From positions 1 through 64,000 of the forward strand of contig CBDCGJ010000011.1 of assembly GCA_965216645.1 (NCBI GenBank): DNA of 64,000 nucleotides, in the 5' to 3' direction. Under the pieces are notes generated by a model. It was not told the DNA's origin and did no database searches. It saw only the letters and a program-made list of their open reading frames with translations. The DNA comes from CBDCGJ01 sp965216645. GTDB lineage: Bacteria; Pseudomonadota; Alphaproteobacteria; GCA-2731375. The translations under genes and the position numbers were made by a program. Below are positions 8,685 to 17,096 of this stretch, one piece after another; within the stretch, counting starts at the first letter, position 1; every line of letters starts with the position of its first letter.

Positions 8685-9752
8685 TTACGCGGAGAATTGC
8701 GGTGCGATTTCCGTCATCATGCGGCGCATCGTGGTATGGCGAACGTCGGCGGGCACGCCTTCCTTGGCGATATTGACGATCAGATGGTTGAAGCCAATCC
8801 GATGCAGCGCATCCAGTCGCTCCGCCACGGTGGCCGGCGTGCCGACCAGTTGATAATCCAGGAAGCCATCTAGATTGTCCGGGTTCGCCAGCTTACGCAG
8901 ATTTCCGAAGGTCTTGGAAAACTGCTCGTAACCGGCGATGTCCTTCCAATGGTTGGCATCCGCCTCGTAATGGTCCGCCTGCAGACCAAAAAATCTGGCC
9001 ATATAACCGCGTGCCAGGTCGCGCGCTTCGTCGTCGCTGTCGGCGACCAGGCAATTGGCGGAGATCGGTAGAACGCCGTTGGTCTGGAGCCCGAGTTCGT
9101 CAGCCCGGTCGCGCCAGGCGGCCAGGATCTTCTCCAACATATAGGGCGGGAACTGACTGTTGCAGAGTACGGGCATGCCCATGTCGGCATTGTTGGGCGC
9201 GCTTTGCACGCTGCCGACGGCGCCGTAGAAATGGATGCGGTCTCGGTTCGGCGTCGGGCGTAACGGGACCTCGCGGCCGACCTTGAAATGCTTGCCCTCA
9301 TGGGTGAAGGCGTCGCCGGACAGTGCCTTGTTCAGGATTTCCATGCTTTCGGCGTAGCGTTCCTTCCCGTCCGCCATGTCGATGTCATAGGCGTCGTATT
9401 CCAACTTGGCGGTGCCGCGGCCGAAGGAAAGATGCAGCTCATTGGCGCAGAAATGGCTCATCATGGCGATTTCCTCGGCCAGGCGCAGCGGATTGTACCA
9501 GGGCGCGACGATGACGCAGGTGCCGATCGACAGCTTCGGACAAGCGGCCGAGATATGGGCGGCGGCGAGCAGGGGGCTCGGGGTCGGGAAGTAGTCCGTG
9601 AAGTGATGCTCCAGCAACCATGCGGTCTTGTAGCCCTGTTCCTCACCGACCCGGCAGTCGGTTATCATTTGGGCGTAGCGGTCTGCGTCGCTGCTCTTAT
9701 CCGGACCGGTGGCCGCGGCGGCGGCGGTGAAACCGAAGGTGATTTTGCTCAT
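8685..9752 (-). CDS. Luciferase-like flavin monooxygenase
   Basis: 355 residues from the ATG at 9752. The opening strand ITFGFTAAAAAT, the AWLLEHHFTDY segment, VAPWYNPLRLAEEIAM and LHLSFGRGTAKLEYDAY fit the bacterial luciferase (TIM-barrel, FMN or F420-dependent) family, as does the C-terminal LVGTPATVAERLDALH. It probably oxygenates a small organic substrate using reduced flavin. The frame is open upstream to 10574, but that extension is antisense-like sequence inside the methyltransferase gene. It follows the methyltransferase by 11 bases on the same strand, so the two are likely cotranscribed. Confidence 0.88.
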   Translation of the reverse strand: MSKITFGFTAAAAATGPDKSSDADRYAQMITDCRVGEEQGYKTAWLLEHHFTDYFPTPSPLLAAAHISAACPKLSIGTCVIVAPWYNPLRLAEEIAMMSHFCANELHLSFGRGTAKLEYDAYDIDMADGKERYAESMEILNKALSGDAFTHEGKHFKVGREVPLRPTPNRDRIHFYGAVGSVQSAPNNADMGMPVLCNSQFPPYMLEKILAAWRDRADELGLQTNGVLPISANCLVADSDDEARDLARGYMARFFGLQADHYEADANHWKDIAGYEQFSKTFGNLRKLANPDNLDGFLDYQLVGTPATVAERLDALHRIGFNHLIVNIAKEGVPADVRHTTMRRMMTEIAPQFSA

Positions 9753-9763
9753 GGCGTTTCCTT

Positions 9764-10567
9764 TCAGGCTTTCACCGCAACGGCGCTGGCGAAGGGGAGG
9801 GAGGCGAAGAAGCGGCCTTGGTCGATCCGGTCCTGACATTCCTGGCGCAAGGCCACGGCGGTTTCTTCGCTGATCCGGCCCTCCTTCAGAAGGGTGTCGA
9901 TGCCGATATTGATCCACACCGGTCCGGTGCCGATGCCGGCGGTATCGAGACGATTGTGCCCGCGAAACGCTTTGATCTCGAAGCCTTTCTGCCGCAACAG
10001 CCCTGGCAGTTTCGGGATCAGCCAGAGGTCGGTGACATTGCCGGCGACCCAGACATCGGCGCAGGCCTGCAACGGGTCGGCGTCGCCGATGGCCACGCTG
10101 GTTTTCGAAAAATCGGCGTCGCAGACCGCGAGCCAACCGCCCGGTTTCAAAATCCGGCGCGCTTCGTCCAACACCGCGCCTTGGTCGGGAACGTGACTGA
10201 GCAGCGTGTGGAGAATGACCAGATCCAGCGTATCGTCGTCGAAGCCGGTGCTTTCCGCACGTGCCACGTCGAACTGCAATTTGGCGTTGCCGTCGGCCAG
10301 AACCCGGGCCCGCTCGATCAGTTTGCGGGCTGGGTCGATACCGAAAACCTGTTCGACCTCGGCGATCTCCGCGAAACGGCGGCAGACCGGGCCGGTACCA
10401 CACCCCATTTCCAATACCTGCGCGCCATCGGGGATCTCCAGGTCGCGGATATAGCGTTCGAGGATCTCCAATTGGGCCGGGTCCTTCGCCCGGATTTCCA
10501 AACCGTCGGCCACCCGTTCCACCACGTGATCCGGCGCCTCCGACAGCGTTTGAAACAGATCGGCCAT
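9764..10567 (-). CDS. Class I SAM-dependent methyltransferase
   Basis: 267 residues. Motif I VLEMGCGTGP lies at 51-60, the acidic ribose-binding residue is in FGIDPARK, motif II is in LDLVILHTLLSHV, and ILKPGGWLAVCD is motif III. This is the UbiE/Coq5-like methyltransferase_11 pattern; the acceptor is not predictable. The ATG at 10567 has AGGAGGT 5 bases upstream. It heads a two-gene unit with the luciferase-like monooxygenase and is divergent from the TauD-like dioxygenase across 139 bases containing a 10-bp CCCCATGGGG palindrome at 10633-10642. Confidence 0.9.
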   Translation of the reverse strand: MADLFQTLSEAPDHVVERVADGLEIRAKDPAQLEILERYIRDLEIPDGAQVLEMGCGTGPVCRRFAEIAEVEQVFGIDPARKLIERARVLADGNAKLQFDVARAESTGFDDDTLDLVILHTLLSHVPDQGAVLDEARRILKPGGWLAVCDADFSKTSVAIGDADPLQACADVWVAGNVTDLWLIPKLPGLLRQKGFEIKAFRGHNRLDTAGIGTGPVWINIGIDTLLKEGRISEETAVALRQECQDRIDQGRFFASLPFASAVAVKA

Positions 10568-10706
10568 ACGCCACCTCCTCTCTTTTCGTTGGACCGATTA
10601 TGGACGTTGGCGGCGTAAGCGGGCAAGCGGCACCCCATGGGGCTGTTCTTCGCCGCGAATTCGCCTATGTTGGGGCGATTGACGGCAAGGTGATTTGAGA
10701 ACGGCG

Positions 10707-11573
10707 ATGAGCGAACAGTATCGGGAAATACAGGTGACACCGGAAGCCCACGGCTTCGGTGCCGCCATTCGAGGCCTATCATTGCGCGAGGCGCTAAGCG
10801 AGACGGCGGTGGCGGAAATCAAGCGGGCCTGGACGGCCCATTCCGTGATCTATTTCCCCGATCAACCTATGGCGCCCGAGGAATTGGAGCGGTTTACCGA
10901 ACAGATGGGCCCCTATGGCGAGGACCCATATGTCAAGCCGATGGACGGTCACCCCCATATATTGGAGGTGAAGCGGGAAGCGACGGAGACCGCGCGTAAT
11001 TTCGGCGCCGGTTGGCATTCGGATTGGAGCTTTCAGCCGACCCCGCCTTCGGCCACGATCTTGCACGCCAAGGTGATTCCGCCGGTGGGTGGCGACACCT
11101 GGTATGCCGATTGTTACCGCGCCTATGACGCCTTGTCGGACGTCATGAAGGATATGTTGGATGGGCTGCGCGCGATCCATAGCGCCGCGCTGCCTTATGG
11201 ACGGGAAGGCTTCTTCGCCAAGGATAAGTCGCCTCGCGCCATGGAAATCGTCAGCACGGCGGAGGCGGAGAAAACGCATATCCATCCCCTGATCCGCCGG
11301 CACGGCGATAGCGGCCGTGCCTGTCTGTTCGTCAATCCGGTCTACACCGTTGCCGTCGACGGCATGCATGCGGCGGAGAGCGAAGCGCTCCTAGGCTACC
11401 TCTACAAACATATGACGCAGGAGCAATTCGTTTATCGCCATGCCTGGCGGGAAGACATGTTGACCATGTGGGATAATCGTTGCGTGCTGCACAGCGCTCA
11501 AGGCGGATATGACGGACATAGACGCCTGCTACACCGCACCGTTGTCGCCGGCGAGACGCCGATCGCTGCCTGA
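10707..11573 (+). CDS. TauD/TfdA-family 2-oxoglutarate dioxygenase
   Basis: 288 residues from the ATG at 10707. The Fe(II) ligands are His104 and Asp106 in GWHSDWSF and the distal His in WDNRCVLHSA; the 2-oxoglutarate-binding Arg is in GHRRLLHRT. The fold and length match taurine, 2,4-D and related hydroxylases that cleave sulfonates, ethers or similar compounds with oxygen and 2-oxoglutarate. The substrate is unknown. A MATE transporter gene follows 29 bases downstream on the same strand. Confidence 0.92.
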   Translation: MSEQYREIQVTPEAHGFGAAIRGLSLREALSETAVAEIKRAWTAHSVIYFPDQPMAPEELERFTEQMGPYGEDPYVKPMDGHPHILEVKREATETARNFGAGWHSDWSFQPTPPSATILHAKVIPPVGGDTWYADCYRAYDALSDVMKDMLDGLRAIHSAALPYGREGFFAKDKSPRAMEIVSTAEAEKTHIHPLIRRHGDSGRACLFVNPVYTVAVDGMHAAESEALLGYLYKHMTQEQFVYRHAWREDMLTMWDNRCVLHSAQGGYDGHRRLLHRTVVAGETPIAA

Positions 11574-11602
11574 CCACGCCGTTTCGGTCGCCCGCCGACT
11601 TA

Positions 11603-12973
11603 ATGTCCATTTCGAAACCGTCGGCGCCTCGGGAGGCGCATACCGGGACCACCCGGATGATCTGGTATCTGGCTTGGCCGGCCATCGTCTCGTTTCTGTC
11701 GATGGCGGTCATGGCGATTTCGTTCACCTGGATCGCCGGCTATATCGGCGCCGACGCGGTCGCGGTGGTCTCGTCCGGTATGCGGCTGTGGATGTTGCTG
11801 CAAGCCTTGCAGATGGCGTTGGCGATGGCGACGACCGCGTTGGTCGCAAGGGCCTGGGGCGCCGGCGACAAACGCCGCGCCGGCGCGGTTGCGCTCAAGA
11901 GTGTGTTCGCCGGTGCATTTCTCGGATTATCCACGGGCTTACCGGTTGCGGTGCTCCATGACGAGGTCGCCGCTTTATTCGGTTTGCCGGCCGCGGTGAC
12001 CGAGGAACTGAGCCTCTTTGTTCTCTGGTCCGGGCTTTTCAATGTGGTCTATGCCCTCCGTTTTGTCGTCGAAGCCGGATTGCGGGCGACCGGCGACGTC
12101 CGGCTGCCCATGGCCATGACCATCATCGTCAATATCGCCGCAATCCTGTTCGGCGCATCCATGGCGCTTGGACTAGGAGAATGGAGCGGACTCGGTGCCA
12201 TTGGACTGGTGCTCGGATCCAGTATCGCGACGACGCTGTCGACGGGATTTATGCTGATCTATTGGTCTTTGGGCAAGCGGCCGATGAAGCCGACCTTGGC
12301 CGATTGGCGCAACGGCACGGACTGGAAAGCGCTTTGGATCGTCGGTTGGCCCTCGGCGCTGGAGCAAGGGGTGTTGCAGCTCAGCCTATTTCTCTTCGTC
12401 ATCGTGCTGGCCGGCTATGGGACCGCCGTCTATGCCGCCTATGGCATTGCTACGACCTTGATGTTCCTGCCAGTCACGATCGGCATCGGCTTCGGTAGCG
12501 CGGCGGCGACCTTGGTTGGTCAGCGGCTAGGCGCGAAAGACCTCGAAGGCGCCAAACGGGCTGGCTTGCGGGCCATGACCCTGGCCGTCGCGATCATGAG
12601 TTTGACCGGGATCGCCACCGCTTACTTTGCCGGCGATGTCGCGGCCTTGATGATCGACGACGCGGTGGTGCGGGACTGGACGGCCAAATTCCTCGTGATC
12701 ATTGCCGTGTTACAGCCGTTGATCGCGGTTGATTTCACCGTGGGCGGTGCGCTGCGCGGGGCCGGCGATACCCGCTACCCGATGACCGTGACCTTGATCA
12801 GTCAGTTGGGCGGGCGGCTTGGCTTGGGTTTCGTGCTTGGTCAACTCGGTGTCGACGCGATGCTGGTCGTGTCGGTGCTGATCGTCGACTATGGCCTGAA
12901 AATAGTCTTGCTTTGCCTGCGTTTCTTCGCTGGCGACCGCTGGCAATCCGCCTTCGCCCGGCGCGCCAATTGA
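11603..12973 (+). CDS. MATE-family efflux transporter
   Basis: 456 residues with about 12 hydrophobic segments arranged as two six-helix halves, starting with TRMIWYLAWPAIVSFLSMAV. The second half begins near LWIVGWPSALEQGVLQLSLF and contains the typical late motif GALRGAGDTRYPM. It would export cationic or other small compounds in exchange for H+ or Na+ across the inner membrane. It follows the TauD-like gene closely, so a joint transcript is plausible, but the substrates need not be linked. Confidence 0.92.
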   Translation: MSISKPSAPREAHTGTTRMIWYLAWPAIVSFLSMAVMAISFTWIAGYIGADAVAVVSSGMRLWMLLQALQMALAMATTALVARAWGAGDKRRAGAVALKSVFAGAFLGLSTGLPVAVLHDEVAALFGLPAAVTEELSLFVLWSGLFNVVYALRFVVEAGLRATGDVRLPMAMTIIVNIAAILFGASMALGLGEWSGLGAIGLVLGSSIATTLSTGFMLIYWSLGKRPMKPTLADWRNGTDWKALWIVGWPSALEQGVLQLSLFLFVIVLAGYGTAVYAAYGIATTLMFLPVTIGIGFGSAAATLVGQRLGAKDLEGAKRAGLRAMTLAVAIMSLTGIATAYFAGDVAALMIDDAVVRDWTAKFLVIIAVLQPLIAVDFTVGGALRGAGDTRYPMTVTLISQLGGRLGLGFVLGQLGVDAMLVVSVLIVDYGLKIVLLCLRFFAGDRWQSAFARRAN

Positions 12974-13059
12974 CCTCGTCTTGCCGAAAGCAGGCGCTTG
13001 CCGTAGGGTCGCCGGCGAAATTTCCGGGACAATGAACCGATGATGAGGGATATGAGAGC

Positions 13060-13983
13060 ATGAGCATTCGATATGACGACCGGGTCGCCATCGTGACCGG
13101 CGCCGGCAACGGTTTGGGTAAGGAACACGCGCTGGCATTGGCGGCGCGCGGTGCGAAAGTGGTGGTCAACGACCTGGGCGGCGACCGCCACGGCGTCGGC
13201 AGTTCCTCCGCCGCGGCGGACGCGGTGGTTGAGGAGATCCGCGCCGCCGGCGGCGAAGCCATCGCCAATGGCGCCAATGTGGCCGACGAGGGACAGGTAC
13301 AAGCGATGGTCGATCAAACCATGGCCAAATGGGGCCGGGTCGATATCCTGATCAACAATGCCGGTATCCTGCGCGACAAAACCTTCGCCAAGATGGAGCT
13401 GGACGATTTCCGCCTCGTCATGGACGTGCATCTGATGGGCACGGTGATCTGCACCAAGGCGGTTTGGCCGATCATGCGGGAAGCCAATTATGGCCGCATC
13501 GTATTGACGTCCTCCTCCAGCGGCATCTACGGCAATTTCGGTCAGAGCAACTATGGCGCCGCCAAATCCGCCATGGTCGGCCTAATGAACGTGCTCTGCC
13601 TCGAGGGTCAGAAGAACGATATACGGGTCAATACGTTGGCGCCAGCCGCCGCTACTCGGATGACGGAAGAACTGATGCCGCCGGCGGTATTGGAGCTGCT
13701 GCAGCCGGAATTCGTCACGCCGGGCGTGCTCTACCTAGTCGGCGAAGAGGGACCGAACCGCACCATCCTGTCCGCCGGCGCCGGCAGCTATGCCCGCATT
13801 GTGGTGCAGGAGACCGATGGCATCTTCCTGCCCGAAGGCGAACGCACACCGGAGAAAATCGCCGAAATGTGGGACACCGCGTCGGACCTCGGGCATCTGG
13901 TCGAGCCGAAAATGGCCGGCGACCAGACCGCCAAGCTCCTCAAACTAGCGACCGACGCCCTCGGCATCGACGTGACGCGGTAA
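13060..13983 (+). CDS. SDR of the MFE-2 / 17beta-HSD4 (3-hydroxyacyl-CoA dehydrogenase) type
   Basis: 307 residues, longer than a minimal SDR. The cofactor motif TGAGNGLG lies at 13-20, NNAG near 99, the catalytic Ser in LTSSSSGIYG, and the active site Tyr-x-x-x-Lys in NYGAAK. The extended NDLGGDRHG after the second strand and the C-terminal tail resemble the dehydrogenase part of peroxisomal multifunctional enzyme type 2. The likely role is oxidising a 3-hydroxyacyl-CoA in a beta-oxidation-like route. A REP-like element follows immediately. Confidence 0.88.
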   Translation: MSIRYDDRVAIVTGAGNGLGKEHALALAARGAKVVVNDLGGDRHGVGSSSAAADAVVEEIRAAGGEAIANGANVADEGQVQAMVDQTMAKWGRVDILINNAGILRDKTFAKMELDDFRLVMDVHLMGTVICTKAVWPIMREANYGRIVLTSSSSGIYGNFGQSNYGAAKSAMVGLMNVLCLEGQKNDIRVNTLAPAAATRMTEELMPPAVLELLQPEFVTPGVLYLVGEEGPNRTILSAGAGSYARIVVQETDGIFLPEGERTPEKIAEMWDTASDLGHLVEPKMAGDQTAKLLKLATDALGIDVTR

Positions 13984-13991
13984 CAGCTTCC

Positions 13992-14082
13992 CGTCATTCC
14001 GGGCAAGCGCAGCGCGATCCGGAATCTCAGCGGTGATAGAATTCAAATCTGCCCGAGATGCCGGCTCAAGGCCGGCATGACG
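13992..14082. repeat. REP-like double-hairpin element 1
   Basis: Outer ends CGTCAT and ATGACG are inverted. The left half forms ATTCCGG / CCGGAAT and the right half TGCCGGC / GCCGGCA with the loop TCAAG. It sits in the gap between the convergent SDR and HxlR genes. A second element with the same ends and layout lies at 48741-48836, which supports a dispersed family. Confidence 0.75.
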
Positions 14083-14089
14083 TCCCAGT

Positions 14090-14581
14090 TTACTTCCGCC
14101 GCCGGTGATTGATCAGTGCTTCGGTCTTGTCGTCGGCGGCGGGGCCGAGGACGGGTGTGACGTCTTGTGGGCGTAAGGGTTCGCCCTTGGCGTTGCGCAC
14201 CGCCATCGGGCTAATGGGATCGCCGGTCGCTCGTTCCAAGAGTTCAAGCCGCGGGCCTTTTTCGTCGCCATGCCAACGTTCCCCCCAATGCATTAGGCTG
14301 ACGATAATCGGGTAAAGGTCCAAGCCTTTCTCGGTCAGGCGGTATTCGAAGACGCGGCCGTCTTCGGCCAGGCGTTGACGTTCGAGGATCCCCGAGTCGG
14401 TCAGCCGTTTGAGCCGATCGGAGAGAATATTCGTGGCGACGCCGAGGCTCTGCTCGAACTGTTCGAACCGGCGCATGCCGTGGAAGGCATTGCGCAAGAC
14501 CAACAGCGTCCAGATATCGCCGATCTGGGTCAGCGCCTTGGCGATCGCGCAATTGCTTTCGAACAGATGTTCCCGGCGCAT
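14090..14581 (-). CDS. HxlR-family transcriptional regulator
   Basis: 163 residues. The N-terminal Cys in ESNCAIAKAL, the helix GDIWTLLVLRNAFHGMRRFE, the recognition segment TNILSDRLKRLTDSGIL and the wing GRVFEYRLTEKGLDLYPI are characteristic of HxlR winged-helix regulators, which often sense reactive aldehydes or redox change through a Cys. It is divergent from the nitronate monooxygenase gene, and a 27-bp palindrome lies between them, so it probably controls that gene and itself. Confidence 0.93.
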   Translation of the reverse strand: MRREHLFESNCAIAKALTQIGDIWTLLVLRNAFHGMRRFEQFEQSLGVATNILSDRLKRLTDSGILERQRLAEDGRVFEYRLTEKGLDLYPIIVSLMHWGERWHGDEKGPRLELLERATGDPISPMAVRNAKGEPLRPQDVTPVLGPAADDKTEALINHRRRK

Positions 14582-14596
14582 GATTCCTCGCTTGCC

Positions 14597-14623
14597 AAAT
14601 AGCTTGCAATATGCAAGTTATTT
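14597..14623. promoter_or_regulatory. Palindromic operator, probably for the HxlR regulator
   Basis: Two 12-bp arms, AAATAGCTTGCA and TGCAAGTTATTT, flank ATA and match with one mismatch. The site lies 16 bases from the HxlR start codon and 49 bases from the nitronate monooxygenase start, in the divergent region. HxlR proteins bind symmetric sites as dimers; assignment to this regulator is by position. Confidence 0.7.
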
Positions 14624-14671
14624 CAACGATTGTTACATCGCAACACCTATTTTCACATTGAGGCAAGACCC

Positions 14672-15652
14672 ATGAAAACCAGATTTACCGAAATGTTTGG
14701 CATCGAACATCCCGTCGTGCAGGGGGGCATGCAATGGGTCGGCCGGGCCGAGCTGGTTTCCGCCGTCGCCAATGGCGGCGGCCTCGGCTTTCTGACGGGG
14801 TTGACCCAACCGACGCCGGAGGATTTGGTGAAGGAGATCGAACGCTGTCGGGGTATGACCGATAAACCGTTCGGCGTGAATATCACCATTCTGCCGACCT
14901 TGAAGCCGGTACCCTATGACGAGTATGTCGATGCCATTATTACTTCCGGCGTCAAAATCGTCGAAACGGCGGGACGTAATCCGCAACCTTATCTGCCGGC
15001 CTTTAAGGAAGCCGGGATCAAGGTCGTGCATAAATGCACCTCCGTCCGTCATAGTCTGAAGGCGGAGCAGATCGGCTGCGACGCGGTCAGCGTCGACGGT
15101 TTCGAATGCGCCGGCCATCCGGGGGAGGACGATATTCCGGGCCTGATCTTGCTGCCCCGTGCGGCCGAGGCGCTGTCGATCCCCTTCATCGCCTCGGGCG
15201 GTTTCGGCACCGGACGCGGCTTGGCGGCGGCACTGGCGTTGGGTGCCGACGGCATCAATATGGGCACCCGTTTCATGGTGACAAAGGAAGCGCCGATCCA
15301 TGAAAACGTGAAGCAGGCCATGGTCAATGCAGACGAATTGCAGACCCAATTGGTTTACCGCCCCATGCGCAACACCGCGCGGATTTTCAAGAACGATGTC
15401 GCCGTGAAAGTGGCGGAGATCGAGCGGGAGAAGGGTGCCGACATGAAGATCGACGATGTCGCGCATCTGGTTGCCGGCACCAAGGGCCGAAGCCTACTCG
15501 AAGAGGGCGAACTTTCGAGCGGGATCTGGAGCGCCGGAATGGTCATGGGCCTGATCCACGACATCCCGAGCTGCGCCGAATTGATCCAACGCATCGTCGG
15601 CGATGCCGAAGCGATCATCCGCGAGCGTTTGGACGGCATGTTGGCGGCATGA
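14672..15652 (+). CDS. Nitronate monooxygenase family FMN enzyme
   Basis: 326 residues from the ATG at 14672. VQGGMQWVGRAELVSAVANG, PFGVNITILPT, KCTSVRHSLKAE and the phosphate-binding IASGGFGTGRGLAAALALGA are diagnostic of the NMO / enoyl-ACP reductase II TIM-barrel flavoprotein family. The sequence DGFECAGHPGEDD includes the His expected as catalytic base. It should oxidise a nitronate or nitroalkane with oxygen and FMN. It overlaps the next SDR gene by 4 bases (ATGA), so the two are translationally coupled, and is divergent from an HxlR regulator. Confidence 0.92.
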   Translation: MKTRFTEMFGIEHPVVQGGMQWVGRAELVSAVANGGGLGFLTGLTQPTPEDLVKEIERCRGMTDKPFGVNITILPTLKPVPYDEYVDAIITSGVKIVETAGRNPQPYLPAFKEAGIKVVHKCTSVRHSLKAEQIGCDAVSVDGFECAGHPGEDDIPGLILLPRAAEALSIPFIASGGFGTGRGLAAALALGADGINMGTRFMVTKEAPIHENVKQAMVNADELQTQLVYRPMRNTARIFKNDVAVKVAEIEREKGADMKIDDVAHLVAGTKGRSLLEEGELSSGIWSAGMVMGLIHDIPSCAELIQRIVGDAEAIIRERLDGMLAA

Positions 15653-16380
15653 GCCAGCCTGTCGTCCTGGTCATCGGCGCCGGCGATGCCACCGGCGGCG
15701 CCGTCGCCCGCCGCTTCGCCCGGGAGGGGCTGGCGGCGGTGATCACCCGCCGGGCCCGCAACGAGGAACAGCTCGAATCGATGGCGGAACGGATTCGCGC
15801 CAGCGGCGGCACCGCGCATCCTTTCGGTGTCGATGCCCGTAAGGAAGACGAAATGGTCGAACTGATCGACCGAGTAGAACGCGATATCGGACCAATTCAA
15901 GTCGCCGTTTACAATATAGGCGCCAACGTCAATTTCCCAATTGTCGAGACGACTTCCCGCGTATTCTTCAAGGTTTGGGAGATGGCTTGCTTTGGCGGGT
16001 TCCTGATGGGACGGGAGGTTGCCAAGCACATGACGCCGCGCGGTGAGGGGACCATCATTTTCACCGGCGCAACGGCGAGCGTGCGCGGTGGTTCCGGCTT
16101 TTCGGCCTTCGCTTCGGCCAAATTCGGCCTGCGCGCCGTCGCCCAAAGCATGGCGCGGGAACTGGGGCCGAAGGGCATCCATGTCGCCCATTCGGTGATC
16201 GATGGCGCCATCGACACGGCATGGATTGCGGAAAACTTTCCCGAACGTTATGCCGCTAAGGGACAGGATGGTATCCTGAATCCGGAGCATATCGCGGAGG
16301 CCTACTGGCAACTTCATCGCCAAGCCCGCAGCGCCTGGACCCACGAACTGGATCTGCGCCCCTGGATGGAGACCTGGTAG
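15649..16380 (+). CDS. SDR-like protein with altered catalytic residues
   Basis: 243 residues with a short-chain dehydrogenase fold. The glycine motif is GAGDATGG and the NNAG segment is YNIGAN. In the active-site region FSAFASAKFG, Phe154 takes the place of the catalytic Tyr while Lys158 is kept, and the Ser position 13 residues earlier is Ala141 in FTGATASVRGG. Either it uses another mechanism, or it is a binding or inactive member. I believe SDRs with this GATAS...FASAK signature are widespread, so this is probably a conserved variant, not decay. It is coupled to the nitronate monooxygenase gene and followed by a VOC protein. Confidence 0.82.
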   Translation: MSQPVVLVIGAGDATGGAVARRFAREGLAAVITRRARNEEQLESMAERIRASGGTAHPFGVDARKEDEMVELIDRVERDIGPIQVAVYNIGANVNFPIVETTSRVFFKVWEMACFGGFLMGREVAKHMTPRGEGTIIFTGATASVRGGSGFSAFASAKFGLRAVAQSMARELGPKGIHVAHSVIDGAIDTAWIAENFPERYAAKGQDGILNPEHIAEAYWQLHRQARSAWTHELDLRPWMETW

Positions 16381-16406
16381 CGCCCCGCTAAATCGAGAGG
16401 CGCGCC

Positions 16407-17096
16407 ATGACCAGAGCCCACGGCATCCATCACCTCGCCATTTGCACGGCGGATATCAAACCGCAGATCGAATTCTTCTCCGATGTCTTGGGGATGGAAC
16501 TGGTCGCGCTCTATTGGATGCATGGCGTCGAGGGGGCCTGGCACGGCTTCCTGCGGCTGAACGATCTCAGTTCGATCGCCTTCGTTCAGACCGAAGCGGT
16601 GAAGGGGATCGACAGCCGGATCGGCGAAACCCATGCGGGTAATCCCGGCCTGCCGTCCGCACCGGGGACCATGCAGCATTTGGCGCTAAGGGCGACCGAT
16701 CGGGACGAGCTGATTGCGCTACGCGACCGCATCCGCTCCCGCGGGATCAATGTCTTCGGTCCCATCGATCATGGCTTCTGCCAGTCGATCTATTTTGCCG
16801 GACCGGAAAACCTTAGCCTGGAGGTCTCCACCAGTGCCGAGGCCATCGATCCCGATGCCTGGATCGATCCGGAAGTCGTTGCGCTCGCCGGTATCGATGC
16901 CGAAGAGCTGCAAAGCTATCGGAATCCGCCGGCCTATGAACCCGGTAAGGACTTATTGAACCAGCCACAAATGGATCCGGCCAAGCCTCATATGTACTAC
17001 CCGGCCCGTGTGTATGAACGCTTACTGGCGACCAGCGACGCTGACTACACCCGCAATTTCAGCGAGACCGAGCCGCCTGTTAGCCCAGGCGGTTAA
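16407..17096 (+). CDS. VOC-superfamily (glyoxalase/extradiol dioxygenase-like) protein
   Basis: 229 residues, containing one VOC module of two beta-alpha-beta units. Likely metal ligands are a His in GIHHLAI (8 or 9), His90 in MQHLALR and the Glu in LSLEVS. A tail of about 85 residues follows, rich in Pro and acidic residues. Possible activities are glyoxalase, epimerase, or ring-cleavage dioxygenase; the sequence does not decide. It is the third gene of the nitronate monooxygenase unit. Its TAA stop overlaps the stop of the convergent subtilase gene in the palindrome TTAA. Confidence 0.8.
   Translation: MTRAHGIHHLAICTADIKPQIEFFSDVLGMELVALYWMHGVEGAWHGFLRLNDLSSIAFVQTEAVKGIDSRIGETHAGNPGLPSAPGTMQHLALRATDRDELIALRDRIRSRGINVFGPIDHGFCQSIYFAGPENLSLEVSTSAEAIDPDAWIDPEVVALAGIDAEELQSYRNPPAYEPGKDLLNQPQMDPAKPHMYYPARVYERLLATSDADYTRNFSETEPPVSPGG

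Noticed and set aside
9753..10574. N-terminal extension of the luciferase-like protein to 629 residues
   Set aside because: The extension overlaps the methyltransferase gene in another frame, is Arg/Gly-rich shadow sequence, and the family begins at the ATG at 9752.
10633..10642. CCCCATGGGG palindrome as an operator
   Set aside because: It is only 10 bases long and could occur by chance; no regulator gene is adjacent.
16407..17096. 4-hydroxyphenylpyruvate dioxygenase
   Set aside because: The protein is too short (229 residues) and has a single VOC module, so it does not complete the homogentisate route.
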